The position numbers were made by a program, and so were the translations under genes. The notes beneath the pieces are model-generated. The model saw only the letters and a program-made list of their open reading frames with translations, was not told the origin of the DNA and searched no databases. DNA of 23,674 bases from Anoxypelagibacter denitrificans (GTDB lineage Bacteria; Pseudomonadota; Alphaproteobacteria; Pelagibacterales; Pelagibacteraceae), in assembly GCA_017640265.1 (NCBI GenBank), contig JAGFVZ010000008.1, forward strand, positions 1-23,674. The letters run 5' to 3'. This document shows, piece by piece, positions 16,439-23,674 of the stretch. Each line of letters starts with the position of its first letter. Positions within the stretch are counted from its first letter, which is position 1.

Positions 16439-17431
16439 ATGGATGAAGTTATTAAAAAACTAAAAAATAAGCAAAATTTAAACTTCGAGGAGAGCAAATC
16501 TGTCTTTGAAAGCATGATGTCAGGCAAAGTTAAAGAAGAACAAATTCATGATTTTTTAACGTTTTCTTCTGCTAAAGGAGAGACTTCAGATGAAATTGCA
16601 GGTGGGGTTTATGTTTTGCGAAACAAAGCAGCACAGGTAAATGTACCCGATGACACAATAGATACCTGTGGTACCGGAGGAGATGGAAAGAATACTCTAA
16701 ATATTTCCACAGCTGCAGCATTATTACTATCTAGTTTTGGAGCAAAAGTGGCTAAACATGGAAATAAGTCTGTTTCTTCAAAGTGTGGTTCTGCTGACGT
16801 TTTAGAAAAATTAAATATCAATATTAATCTCGGGCCTAAAGAAGTGGAAGCAAGTATAGGCAATAATAATTTTGGATTTATGTTTGCTCCAGGTTATCAC
16901 TCAGCCATGAAATACGTTGGGCCGGTTAGAAAAAAAATTGGAAAAAGAACAATATTTAATTTAATTGGACCGTTAAGCAGCCCAGCAAAAGTAAAAAGGC
17001 AGGTTGTTGGGGTTTTTGATAAAAAGTTACTTAGAGTTTTTGCTGAAGCACTTAAAAATTTAAATTTAAAAAAAGCATTAATCGTAAATAGCCAAGATGG
17101 GCTTGATGAAATTTCTCCATACGCAAACACAGATGTTGTCGAGCTTAGCGATGGAAAAATTAAAGAGTTTGCCTTAAATCCCAAAGATTTGAACATTAAA
17201 GCAAGTGGCTTTGAAAATATTGTTGGAAAAGATCCTGGATATAATGCTGAAAAAATGAAAGAGATATTTCAAGGTAAGGATAATGATTTTTCTATTGCCG
17301 TTTGTCTAAATGCTGCTGCCGGTTTACTTGTGGCAGAAAAATCAAACTCCTTTGAAGAGGGGTATGAAGAATTGAGAAAACATATCCTTTCAGGAAAGGT
17401 TATTAATCACATTTCAAAACTGATGAAATGA
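16439..17431 (+). CDS. trpD: Anthranilate phosphoribosyltransferase
   Basis: Transfers phosphoribosyl from PRPP to anthranilate; cytoplasmic, 330 aa, usual length. PRPP and anthranilate motifs are DTCGTGGDGKNTLNISTAAA, AKHGNKSVSSKCGSADVLEKL, FMFAPGYHSAMKYVGPVRKK and RTIFNLIGPLSSPA, followed by VNSQDGLDEIS. The N-terminal helical domain with FEESKSVFESMMSGKV is intact. The stop overlaps the trpC ATG (ATGA), implying translational coupling. Confidence 0.97.
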   Translation: MDEVIKKLKNKQNLNFEESKSVFESMMSGKVKEEQIHDFLTFSSAKGETSDEIAGGVYVLRNKAAQVNVPDDTIDTCGTGGDGKNTLNISTAAALLLSSFGAKVAKHGNKSVSSKCGSADVLEKLNININLGPKEVEASIGNNNFGFMFAPGYHSAMKYVGPVRKKIGKRTIFNLIGPLSSPAKVKRQVVGVFDKKLLRVFAEALKNLNLKKALIVNSQDGLDEISPYANTDVVELSDGKIKEFALNPKDLNIKASGFENIVGKDPGYNAEKMKEIFQGKDNDFSIAVCLNAAAGLLVAEKSNSFEEGYEELRKHILSGKVINHISKLMK

Positions 17432-18222
17432 TCAATACTCTAGAAAAAATAATTGCTGATAAAAAGAGTAATATGGAGAAATATAAAAACTCTTTTTCAG
17501 TTGAAGATCTTAAGAAGAGAATATCTTCGTATAAAAATTACTTAAACTTTAAGGATAAGTTAAAGAAGAATGAAGTCTCTGTTATTGCGGAGATAAAAAA
17601 AGCAAGCCCTTCTGCGGGAGTCATTGTGAAAAATTATGACCCAAAAGCAATTGCAAAACAATACTTAAACTCTGGAGCATCTTGTCTTTCTATTTTAACA
17701 GAAGAAAATTATTTTAAAGGAAAGCTAGAAGATATTGATGAAGTCAAAAAAGAAGTTAAATTACCCGTATTATGTAAAGATTTTTTCATCGACCTTTATC
17801 AAGTTTATCTTGCTAAAAGTTTTGGCGCAGATGCTATATTAATTATTTTGTCAGCTGTTGATGAAAAAACTGCAAAAGAAATTTATAACGTAGCTGAGGA
17901 ATTGAATATGAGCACAATTGTAGAGGTGCACACGAGTGAAGAAGCAAAGAGCGCTCTTGGTTTTAAAAATGCAATAATTGGAATTAACAATAGAAACCTT
18001 AAAACTTTAAAAACAGATATCAAAACAACTTACGATTTACACAAGGTTTTGATTGACCATTCTGCCCCTATTGTTTGCGAAAGCGGAATAGAAACAGAGA
18101 AAGAGGTCGAAGAAATAGTAAAAAAAACAAAAATAAATAATTTTCTTATTGGTGAATCACTTCTCAAAGATTTAGATAAAAACTCATCTCTTTTAAAAAA
18201 AATTACTCAAATAAACCCATAA
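17428..18222 (+). CDS. trpC: Indole-3-glycerol-phosphate synthase
   Basis: Ring closure of carboxyphenylaminodeoxyribulose phosphate to indoleglycerol phosphate; 264 aa, a stand-alone TIM-barrel TrpC with no TrpF fusion. Motifs are IAEIKKASPSAGVI (catalytic Lys and phosphate loop), LSILTEENYFKG, PVLCKDFFIDLYQV (catalytic Lys), GADAILIILS, IVEVHTSEEA, IGINNRNLKTLKTD, CESGIETEKEV and FLIGESLLK. It is last gene of the ppiD-trpEGDC unit; trpF, trpB and trpA are not in the window. A 69-base spacer with the SOS box separates it from lexA. Confidence 0.97.
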   Translation: MINTLEKIIADKKSNMEKYKNSFSVEDLKKRISSYKNYLNFKDKLKKNEVSVIAEIKKASPSAGVIVKNYDPKAIAKQYLNSGASCLSILTEENYFKGKLEDIDEVKKEVKLPVLCKDFFIDLYQVYLAKSFGADAILIILSAVDEKTAKEIYNVAEELNMSTIVEVHTSEEAKSALGFKNAIIGINNRNLKTLKTDIKTTYDLHKVLIDHSAPIVCESGIETEKEVEEIVKKTKINNFLIGESLLKDLDKNSSLLKKITQINP

Positions 18223-18254
18223 TTTAAGGTTAATTTAGCGTTGATATTCGAACA

Positions 18255-18269
18255 GAACTTTTATAGAAC
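18255..18269 (+). promoter_or_regulatory. LexA operator (alphaproteobacterial SOS box)
   Basis: GAAC at 18255-18258, seven bases, GAAC at 18266-18269: the direct-repeat GAACN7GAAC (equivalently GTTCN7GTTC) operator of alphaproteobacterial LexA. It ends 22 bases before the lexA ATG at 18292. A TTGATA at 18241-18246 and TATAGA at 18262-18267 (spacer 15) could be the promoter, in which case the operator covers the -10. A third GAAC lies at 18250-18253. Together they imply autorepression by LexA. Confidence 0.8.
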
Positions 18270-18291
18270 ATAGATGTACGGTGTTTGTTCT

Positions 18292-18963
18292 ATGCTTACA
18301 AAAAAACAAAGAAACCTATTAATTTTTATTAATAAAAAAATAAGATCAACTGGTGTGTCTCCCTCTTACGAGGAAATGAAAAACTCTCTCAACCTCAAGT
18401 CGAAATCAGGAATTCATCGATTGGTTTCTGCATTAGAGGAAAGAGGATTTATTAAAAGATTAGCTCACAAAGCAAGAGCGCTTGAAGTAATTAAACTTCC
18501 TGAAAATGCAAGTGCTAATGATATTTTTAATAGTTTTACACCAAGTGTAATAAAAGGTGGTTTGCATAAAGAAAACAAACCTAGCAAGATTTCTGTATTG
18601 GGTTCGATTGCTGCAGGAACGCCGATTGAAGCGATACAACAAGAAGTTGATAAAATATCACTTCCACCCGAACTAAATAAAAATGATGACCATTTTGGTT
18701 TAAAAATTAGAGGCGACTCTATGATTGAGGCTGGTATCAACGACGGTGATACAGTTATCATCAAAAAAAGTTCGACAGCTGATAATGGACAAATTGCAGT
18801 TGTCCTAATTGATAATGAAGAAGCAACCTTAAAAAAAATTAGAAAAAAAGGAAATACCATCGCACTTGAAAGCGCTAATAGAAAATACGGCACAAAAATA
18901 TATTCTTCAAAAAGAATTAAGATCCAAGGTAAATTGGTCTCTTTATATAGAAACTTCAATTAA
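18292..18963 (+). CDS. lexA: SOS repressor LexA
   Basis: Self-cleaving transcriptional repressor of DNA-damage genes, 223 aa from ATG 18292. The N-terminal winged helix (1-70) reads MLTKKQRNLLIFINKKI, GVSPSYEEMKNSLNLKSKSG, HRLVSALEERGFIKRL, close to alphaproteobacterial LexA. The peptidase S24 domain has the Ala108-Gly109 cleavage site (GSIAAGTP), catalytic Ser143 (IRGDSMIEAG) and catalytic Lys181 (EATLKKI). An ATG at 18274 in the same frame would add six residues, but it would lie five bases after the operator, and MLTKKQ is the family's standard start. The SOS box upstream indicates autoregulation. gltX follows after 19 bases and may be co-transcribed. Confidence 0.95.
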   Translation: MLTKKQRNLLIFINKKIRSTGVSPSYEEMKNSLNLKSKSGIHRLVSALEERGFIKRLAHKARALEVIKLPENASANDIFNSFTPSVIKGGLHKENKPSKISVLGSIAAGTPIEAIQQEVDKISLPPELNKNDDHFGLKIRGDSMIEAGINDGDTVIIKKSSTADNGQIAVVLIDNEEATLKKIRKKGNTIALESANRKYGTKIYSSKRIKIQGKLVSLYRNFN

Positions 18964-18982
18964 AATAGTTTAATTTCAATTC

Positions 18983-20368
18983 ATGGCTTTTATTTGCAGG
19001 TTTGCTCCCTCTCCCACAGGACCTTTGCATATTGGTGGTGTTAGAACGGCTTTATTTAATTGGCTTTTGGTTAAAAAAAACAAAGGAAAGTTCTATCTAA
19101 GAATTGAAGATACCGATAAAGAAAGATCAAAAGAGGAATTTAAAAAACAAATTATAGACTCTCTTTCTTGGATTGGGATAAAGCATGATGATAAAGAATA
19201 TATTCAATCGAAAAATATTAATAAACATAAAGAAATTGCAGAAGAACTTTTAAAAAAAGGTTTTGCTTATAAATGCTATTGCTCAGAAGAAGAAATTAAG
19301 GAACAAAAGGAAAAGTGCAAAAAGCAAGGTATAGCATTTGTTTATAATCGAAAATGGAGAGATCCCAAAAATTTAGAGATTCCTAAAGATATCAAGCCTG
19401 TAATAAGATTTAAAAGCAAAATTTCTGGAAATTCATTAATTAAAGATTTGGTGCAGGGTGAAATAAATATTGCAAATTCAATAATCGAGGATTTTATTAT
19501 TTTGCGACAGGATGGTTCACCCACTTATCAATTATCTGCAGTAGTTGATGATCATCTAATGAAAATTTCTCATGTTATAAGAGGTGATGATCACAAGATA
19601 AATACTTTTAAACAAAAACAAATTTATGAAGCCATGAATTGGAATGTACCTCAATTCGCACATATTCCTTTAATACATAGTGAAAAAGGATCTAAGCTTT
19701 CCAAAAGAGACAAGGCTTCAACAATAGATGATTATATAAAATTGGGTATTCTGTCAGATGCTTTAAGAAATTATCTATTACGATTGGGTTGGGCTCATAA
19801 GGATAAGGAAATTTTTACCTTAGATGAAAGTATAAAATTATTTGATTTAAAGGGAGTGGGAAAATCTCCATCAAAGTTAGATATGTCGAGAATATTATCC
19901 ATTAACGAACATTACATAAAACATATAGATGAAAAAGAATTATTTGAGTTGTTGAAAGTTTACTGTCAAAAATTTAAAAAAAAAATCGATACTTCTAAAG
20001 AAAGTACTTTATTAAAATCTATGAACTTTTTAAAAAATAAAGCAAAAACATTAGAGGATATTTACCAAAATGCTCATTATATCCTTAATGATGCTATTAA
20101 AATTTCACCTGAAGATTTAAAACTTTTGGATGCTCCGTCTAAGAAAATTTTAAAAGATTTTTTGAGTGAATTTGAAAAAATATCAAAAATAACCAAGGAA
20201 AATCTTGAAAAAATAGTAAATGGATTGATAGATAAGCACAAAACAAACTTTAAAGGTGTAGGCCAACCTTTAAGAATTGCGCTAACTGGTTCTAGATTTG
20301 GCCCTGGCATTTACGACATTATTATTTCACTTAATAAAGATGCGGTTGTTAAGAGGTTAAAAAGTTAG
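18983..20368 (+). CDS. gltX: Glutamyl-tRNA synthetase (GluRS/GlxRS)
   Basis: Class Ic synthetase charging tRNA-Glu (and often tRNA-Gln in organisms with the amidotransferase route); 461 aa. The HIGH motif is in APSPTGPLHIGGVRTALFNW, the amino-acid pocket in YLRIEDTDKERS, then DGSPTYQLSAVVDDHLMKISHVIRGDDH, and the KMSKS-like loop as GSKLSKRDKAST near residue 240. The C-terminal helical anticodon domain ends in GQPLRIALTGSRFGPGIYDI. Alphaproteobacteria frequently have two gltX copies with split tRNA specificity, so which tRNA this copy prefers cannot be told here. It follows lexA, a conserved order in the class; the comEC gene often found between or near them is absent. Confidence 0.96.
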   Translation: MAFICRFAPSPTGPLHIGGVRTALFNWLLVKKNKGKFYLRIEDTDKERSKEEFKKQIIDSLSWIGIKHDDKEYIQSKNINKHKEIAEELLKKGFAYKCYCSEEEIKEQKEKCKKQGIAFVYNRKWRDPKNLEIPKDIKPVIRFKSKISGNSLIKDLVQGEINIANSIIEDFIILRQDGSPTYQLSAVVDDHLMKISHVIRGDDHKINTFKQKQIYEAMNWNVPQFAHIPLIHSEKGSKLSKRDKASTIDDYIKLGILSDALRNYLLRLGWAHKDKEIFTLDESIKLFDLKGVGKSPSKLDMSRILSINEHYIKHIDEKELFELLKVYCQKFKKKIDTSKESTLLKSMNFLKNKAKTLEDIYQNAHYILNDAIKISPEDLKLLDAPSKKILKDFLSEFEKISKITKENLEKIVNGLIDKHKTNFKGVGQPLRIALTGSRFGPGIYDIIISLNKDAVVKRLKS

Positions 20369-20372
20369 TATA

Positions 20373-20445
20373 TTTTTGTTGAGGGGTGTCTTTACAGACT
20401 GAGATTATACCCTTTGAACCTGACCGGTAATTCAGTAAGGAAAAA
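20373..20445 (+). ncRNA. TPP riboswitch (THI element) upstream of the SSS transporter
   Basis: The 77-base gap between gltX and the transporter contains the TPP aptamer core. P2 strands are GGGT (20384-20387) and ACCC (20409-20412). P3 is a four-pair hairpin GTCT/AGAC (20388-20391 / 20396-20399), then the near-invariant CTGAGA (20399-20404), CCCTTTGAACCTGA (20410-20423), a short P4/P5 CTGA/TCAG (20420-20423 / 20432-20435) and the terminal AAGGA (20437-20441). P1 can be T5 (20373-20377) paired with the A-run at 20441-20445. AAGGA sits four bases before the ATG and is the only Shine-Dalgarno, so TPP binding would hide the ribosome site: translational repression. No terminator hairpin is present. 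Confidence 0.92.
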
Positions 20446-21882
20446 ATGGAAAACCAAATTTATTTTTTAAGTCAAAATTTAGCTTTAGTCTTAGTTGTTT
20501 CCTCTAGCATAATATTTGCTGTGATTGGGATTCTGTATTCAAGAAAATATCGTGGATTAACAAATTATCTTACCGCTGGTAGGAAAGTTGGATCTTTATC
20601 CCTAACTAGTAGCCTAGTAGCATCAGCTTTGGGGGCCTGGATTTTATTTGGACCAGCCTCTGCAGCAACGTGGGGAGGAATAGGATCAATTATTGGTTAC
20701 TCACTTGGCACTGCATTTCCAATGATAGCATTAATTTATTTAGGTAAAAAAATAAGAAAGGTTTTTCCTTCAGGAATTACATTCACACAATTTATTTATC
20801 ATAAAATAGGTAAAAATTTATTTAAATTAATTCTGTTATTAAGCATTTTTTATATGTTTATTTTCTTATGTGCAGAAGTGACTGCTGTCTCTACATTAAT
20901 AAATTATATTTCTGGAACCCCTTTATGGATAACGGCTATCTTTATCATTGTAACGACGTTGATCTATACTTTATATGGTGGGTTAAGAGCTTCTATTCTT
21001 ACTGACAATTTTCAATTTCTTATAATATTAATTCTACTATTAATCTGTGGCTACAATTTATTTACTTTTGATTATATCTCTTATGAACTAATCCAAAATA
21101 ATTCTGGAAATTTGTTAAGTGCTAAATATATGCCAAATTACACAGCTGGATTAACTTTTTTTGTTGCTGTTGCTGCTACCAATCTTTTTCACCAGGGAAA
21201 TTGGCAAAGAGTTTTTGCAGCAAAAAACTATGAAGTATTAAATAAAAGTCTAAAATTATCTTTTTTAATTATTATTCCAATTGTTTTTTTTATGGGAACT
21301 TGTGGAATAATTGCAGTTTCATTAGACGGCAAAATAAATCCGGACTTAGCTTTTTTCTCTATTTTGCTGAGAGATAAATCAGAGTTCTTATCTATGGTAA
21401 TTATTATTTTGGCGACATCACTAACGGTAAGCACCATCGATACACTAGTGAACGCTATTTCTAGTTTGATTGTTGTAGACGGAAAAAAAATAAATAAAAA
21501 TTTAAAATCTTCAAATACTTTTGTGATTGTTATTTCGGTTATTGCACTTGTAGTGGCATCAAAAGGTTTTAGTATTTTGTATCTATTTTTATTGGCTGAT
21601 CTTTTATGTTGTGCAGCAGTATTTACAGTTTTTTATGGTTTTTATAAAAAAAACTTAAAAGAGAAAAGTTTAATATTGTCTATAATATTAGGCTTATTTT
21701 TAGGTTTGTTGTTTTTTCCTAGCCCAGATTTTTCTAATAGCATTTTAGTTGGAACATTAATGCCTTTTGATCTTTTTCCTGAAATAATAAGAAATTATTT
21801 ATTGTTTTGGTCTTTTTTGTTTGCAACAGTTGGGCCTATTATTTTTATTTTATTTAGAGGTAGTTTACTAAAACTGAACTAG
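20446..21882 (+). CDS. thiV: Sodium:solute symporter (SSS), TPP-riboswitch controlled, probable thiamin-precursor transporter ThiV
   Basis: Inner-membrane transporter of the SSS/LeuT-fold family, 478 aa with about 13 hydrophobic segments, the first at ~10-30. Family features are YLTAGRKVGSLSLTSSLVASALGAW (Na+ site region of TM1), SAATWGGIGSIIGYSLGTAFPM, TLIYTLYGGLRASILTDNFQF and ATSLTVSTIDTLVNAISSLIV. The TPP riboswitch directly ahead ties it to thiamin status. In SAR11 an SSS gene under a TPP riboswitch was named thiV and proposed to import the pyrimidine precursor HMP (published work; the match here is by context, not by sequence comparison). Substrate could instead be another thiamin moiety. 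Its last 29 bases overlap the convergent lpxB end. Confidence 0.85.
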   Translation: MENQIYFLSQNLALVLVVSSSIIFAVIGILYSRKYRGLTNYLTAGRKVGSLSLTSSLVASALGAWILFGPASAATWGGIGSIIGYSLGTAFPMIALIYLGKKIRKVFPSGITFTQFIYHKIGKNLFKLILLLSIFYMFIFLCAEVTAVSTLINYISGTPLWITAIFIIVTTLIYTLYGGLRASILTDNFQFLIILILLLICGYNLFTFDYISYELIQNNSGNLLSAKYMPNYTAGLTFFVAVAATNLFHQGNWQRVFAAKNYEVLNKSLKLSFLIIIPIVFFMGTCGIIAVSLDGKINPDLAFFSILLRDKSEFLSMVIIILATSLTVSTIDTLVNAISSLIVVDGKKINKNLKSSNTFVIVISVIALVVASKGFSILYLFLLADLLCCAAVFTVFYGFYKKNLKEKSLILSIILGLFLGLLFFPSPDFSNSILVGTLMPFDLFPEIIRNYLLFWSFLFATVGPIIFILFRGSLLKLN

Positions 21883-22981
21883 CAATTTCAGAAGATCTTT
21901 CGGTTTTAAAATTACTAATTATTCCCTGAGCTTTGTTTACCTGATTTTCTAAAGCTTGTTTGTTGCTTAAAAGTTTATCAACCGTATTATAAATATCTTT
22001 CGGATTGCACTTTGACTGTAGTAATTCTGGGATCACTTCTTCCTCAGCAGCAATATTAATAATATTTGCAAATTTTATTTTAACTAACATTTTGACGATA
22101 AAAAAGTTAATCATTCCCATTTTATAAATAATAACCGATGGTATTTTAGCGTTACAAATCTCCAGAGAAATTGTTCCTGATTTTGCTACTGCAAACATAG
22201 ATGATTTAAGAATATGGGATTTGATTTTTTCATCGCCTATGGCACCACAATTTTTAAAATTTTCTTTGAGAAGAAGATTTTGGATTAACTGGACATGTTC
22301 AGCTGTAGAATGAAATGCAAAAAACAAATCTTTATACTTTTCGTTCATCATTTTTACGAATTCAAATAAAATTGGAGTTAAAACGTTAATTTCAGACAGT
22401 CTACTTCCTGGATAAATAGAAAAAATCTTTTTGTTGTCCTTAATGATTTGGTTGATATCAACTTTGCTTTTACTCTGCTCTTCTAACAAAGGATGACCTG
22501 TAAATGTGCACTGAATACCTTCTTTTTCAAAATATTTCTTCTCAAAAGGAAACAATAATAAGACATGATTTAAAAAGGATTTTAATTGCTTAACTCTATG
22601 TTCTCTCCAAACCCAAACCTGTGGAGCTACAAAATGAATTGTTTTTATATTTGGGTCCAATTTTTTTACCTCTTTGGCTACGCGTAAAGTAAAATCAGGA
22701 CTATCTACTGAAAACAGAATATCGGGTTTAAATTTAACAATTTCTTTTACCGTCTCATTTATTTTTCTCTTAATTTTAAAAACATTTAACAAGACTCTTG
22801 TAAATCCAAGATAAGTAACTTCCTTTAAGTCAAAAAGTGATTTAATGCCTAAAGATTTTAAATGCTCACCACCAACGGATAAATATTCAACATCTGATCT
22901 TGAACTTTTAAGCTGAGAAATAACTTTAGAAGCTAATTTGTCTCCTGAAGGTTCTCCGGTTAACACAAATATTTTTTTCAT
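21854..22981 (-). CDS. lpxB: Lipid-A-disaccharide synthase
   Basis: GT19 glycosyltransferase joining UDP-2,3-diacylglucosamine and lipid X to form the lipid A disaccharide at the inner face of the inner membrane; 375 aa, normal. Motifs are KKIFVLTGEPSGDKLASKVI, VGGEHLKSLG, YLGFTRVLLN, ILFSVDSPDFTLRVAKEVKK, IHFVAPQVWVWREHRVKQL, LLLFPFEKKYFEKEG, TFTGHPLLEE, FSIYPGSRLSEI, AVAKSGTISLEICNAKIPSVIIYKM, with the nucleotide-binding half at the C-terminus. In most relatives lpxB follows lpxA and lpxI on the same strand; here the sequence directly before its ATG is a reversed epimerase fragment, so neither the promoter nor the usual partners are visible. The C-terminus overlaps thiV tail-to-tail by 29 bases. 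Confidence 0.95.
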   Translation of the reverse strand: MKKIFVLTGEPSGDKLASKVISQLKSSRSDVEYLSVGGEHLKSLGIKSLFDLKEVTYLGFTRVLLNVFKIKRKINETVKEIVKFKPDILFSVDSPDFTLRVAKEVKKLDPNIKTIHFVAPQVWVWREHRVKQLKSFLNHVLLLFPFEKKYFEKEGIQCTFTGHPLLEEQSKSKVDINQIIKDNKKIFSIYPGSRLSEINVLTPILFEFVKMMNEKYKDLFFAFHSTAEHVQLIQNLLLKENFKNCGAIGDEKIKSHILKSSMFAVAKSGTISLEICNAKIPSVIIYKMGMINFFIVKMLVKIKFANIINIAAEEEVIPELLQSKCNPKDIYNTVDKLLSNKQALENQVNKAQGIISNFKTERSSEIASSVLVNYL

Positions 22982-23607
22982 TTTACCGTAATAAGCATTT
23001 TATTTTTATTAGCTCTGTTAGTGCTGCAAGAAAGAAACAGGGCCCATATGGTCAATCAAAAAAATTAGCTGAGGAGATAGTACAAAGATACGTTGCAAAA
23101 GGATTAAATGCCACAATTGTAAGTCCTTCATTTGTAATTGGACCCGGCGAAATAGATTCCTCAAGATATCTTTTAGCGAAGAGTATTTCTAAGGGAAGGG
23201 TAACATTTACTTTTCCTGGAGGGGGGGGAACTGTAGGGATAGAAGACCTTGTCGATGGGATTGTTCTTGCGATGAAATGGGGAAAATCTGGTGAAAGATA
23301 TATATTAAGCAATGAGAACGTATTTTTAATAGATAGATTTAATCTAATGGCTAAAATTTTAAATAAACCCAAAATCAAATATATTATCCCCAGATTTACT
23401 TATTATCTTATGTATTTTCTTGGAGTTATTGTACAAAAATTGGTTAAAAATCCGCCTATTTCCACTGAAATAGTAAGATGGTACTTTAACTATAGAAATT
23501 TTGACAATTCCAAAGCAAAACAAGAATTGGGATGGAAGCCTAAGACTTCTCTAAAGGAATCTATTAGAAGAACTATAGAGTATTATAAATCAATTAAGGT
23601 ATTATAA
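22982..23607 (+). pseudogene. NAD-dependent sugar epimerase/dehydratase, N-terminal half missing
   Basis: C-terminal ~200 residues of an extended short-chain dehydrogenase. Readable parts are NKHFIFISSVSA (beta-4 with catalytic Ser), the catalytic YxxxK as GPYGQSKKLAEEIV, TIVSPSFVIGPGE, TVGIEDLVDGIVLAM and the C-terminal FDNSKAKQELGWKPKTSLKESIRRTIEYY. It most resembles hopanoid-associated or UDP-sugar epimerases, but substrate cannot be assigned. The N-terminal Rossmann GxxGxxG with ~100 residues is absent: going upstream the homology stops within about ten bases of the lpxB start codon. The frame stays open only to 22930 inside lpxB and offers no ATG before 23272, which is beyond the catalytic residues. 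It is either a truncated relic or half of a gene cut by an assembly joint. Confidence 0.8.
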
Positions 23608-23674
23608 TTCATTAATTGATTTATTGAGAAGATGTTATATTTACGCTAAAAAGTTAGTTTTTGCAATTGTTTTT
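23608..23674. other. Tail of window, no gene assignable
   Basis: After the epimerase stop one plus-strand frame stays open to the edge and would read LIDLLRRCYIYAKKLVFAIV from 23620 on, which looks like the start of a membrane protein. It lacks an ATG (a TTG at 23623 would be the start), so I do not call it. Confidence 0.2.

Noticed and set aside
18274..18291. Upstream ATG that would extend LexA by six residues
   Set aside because: It starts five bases after the SOS operator and the residues MYGVCS have no counterpart in LexA; MLTKKQ at 18292 is the family start.
18465..18959. Minus-strand frame of 164 codons, hydrophobic looking
   Set aside because: It is antisense to lexA; the hydrophobicity is the mirror of Lys/Glu-rich codons on the plus strand.
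23221..23228. G8 run in the epimerase as another frameshift
   Set aside because: The frame TFPGGGGTVGIEDLV passes through it correctly and stays open to the stop, so no indel is needed.
1..23674. CRISPR array, insertion sequence, tRNA or rRNA genes, toxin-antitoxin pair
   Set aside because: No spaced direct repeats, no transposase motifs or terminal inverted repeats, no cloverleaf with TTCRANY loop and no small overlapping gene pair of that kind were seen on either strand by eye; a tRNAscan or covariance search was not possible.

Overview
This is an AT-rich (roughly 30% GC by eye), tightly packed bacterial window. It carries housekeeping genes in an order typical of Alphaproteobacteria: trkA-ntrX-ntrY / ispDF-pgpA-cinA / ratA(coq10)-lipA-ftsB-eno-kdsA-pyrG-secG-tpiA / ppiD-trpE-trpG-trpD-trpC / lexA-gltX / TPP riboswitch-thiV / lpxB / epimerase fragment. 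The low GC, 1-14 base gene overlaps, near-absence of spacers and a riboswitch-controlled SSS transporter beside a trp-lexA-gltX-lpxB neighbourhood suggest a streamlined marine alphaproteobacterium of the SAR11 (Pelagibacterales) type. That placement is inference from synteny and composition; there is no rRNA gene here.

Layout. Positions 1-4366 (minus): trkA (3' end outside the window) and the NtrY-NtrX two-component pair. Positions 4414-6497 (plus): bifunctional ispDF, pgpA and cinA, each overlapping the next. Positions 6480-12893 (minus): a long collinear run read tpiA, secG, pyrG, kdsA, eno, ftsB-like, lipA, ratA. Positions 12956-18222 (plus): ppiD followed by trpE, trpG, trpD and trpC with 0-4 base junctions. 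Positions 18292-20368 (plus): lexA, with an SOS box upstream, then gltX. Positions 20373-21882: a TPP riboswitch and the sodium:solute symporter it controls. Positions 21854-22981 (minus): lpxB. Positions 22982-23607 (plus): the C-terminal two thirds of an NAD-dependent sugar epimerase whose N-terminal half is absent. No stretch longer than 300 bases lacks a gene.

Functionally the window covers nitrogen/redox-type signalling (NtrYX), potassium uptake control (TrkA), isoprenoid precursors (IspDF), phospholipid synthesis (PgpA), lipoate (LipA), glycolysis (Eno, TpiA), LPS precursors (KdsA, LpxB), CTP and tryptophan synthesis, protein export and folding (SecG, PpiD), DNA-damage control (LexA) and thiamin-precursor uptake.

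The most notable observations are: (1) a 1.4-kb patch (6063-7476) holding all of the roughly seven frameshifting lesions in the window, spread over cinA, ratA and lipA, with every catalytic motif still readable, which looks like a low-quality assembly patch rather than decay; (2) a compact TPP riboswitch whose 3' conserved end is also the ribosome-binding site; (3) an abrupt epimerase truncation exactly at the lpxB start codon; (4) an NtrX that lacks the sigma-54 contact loop; (5) absence of the pdh-lpd and dusB-ntrBC blocks that usually sit inside this conserved gene order. I did not find an undescribed defence, mobile or repeat system.
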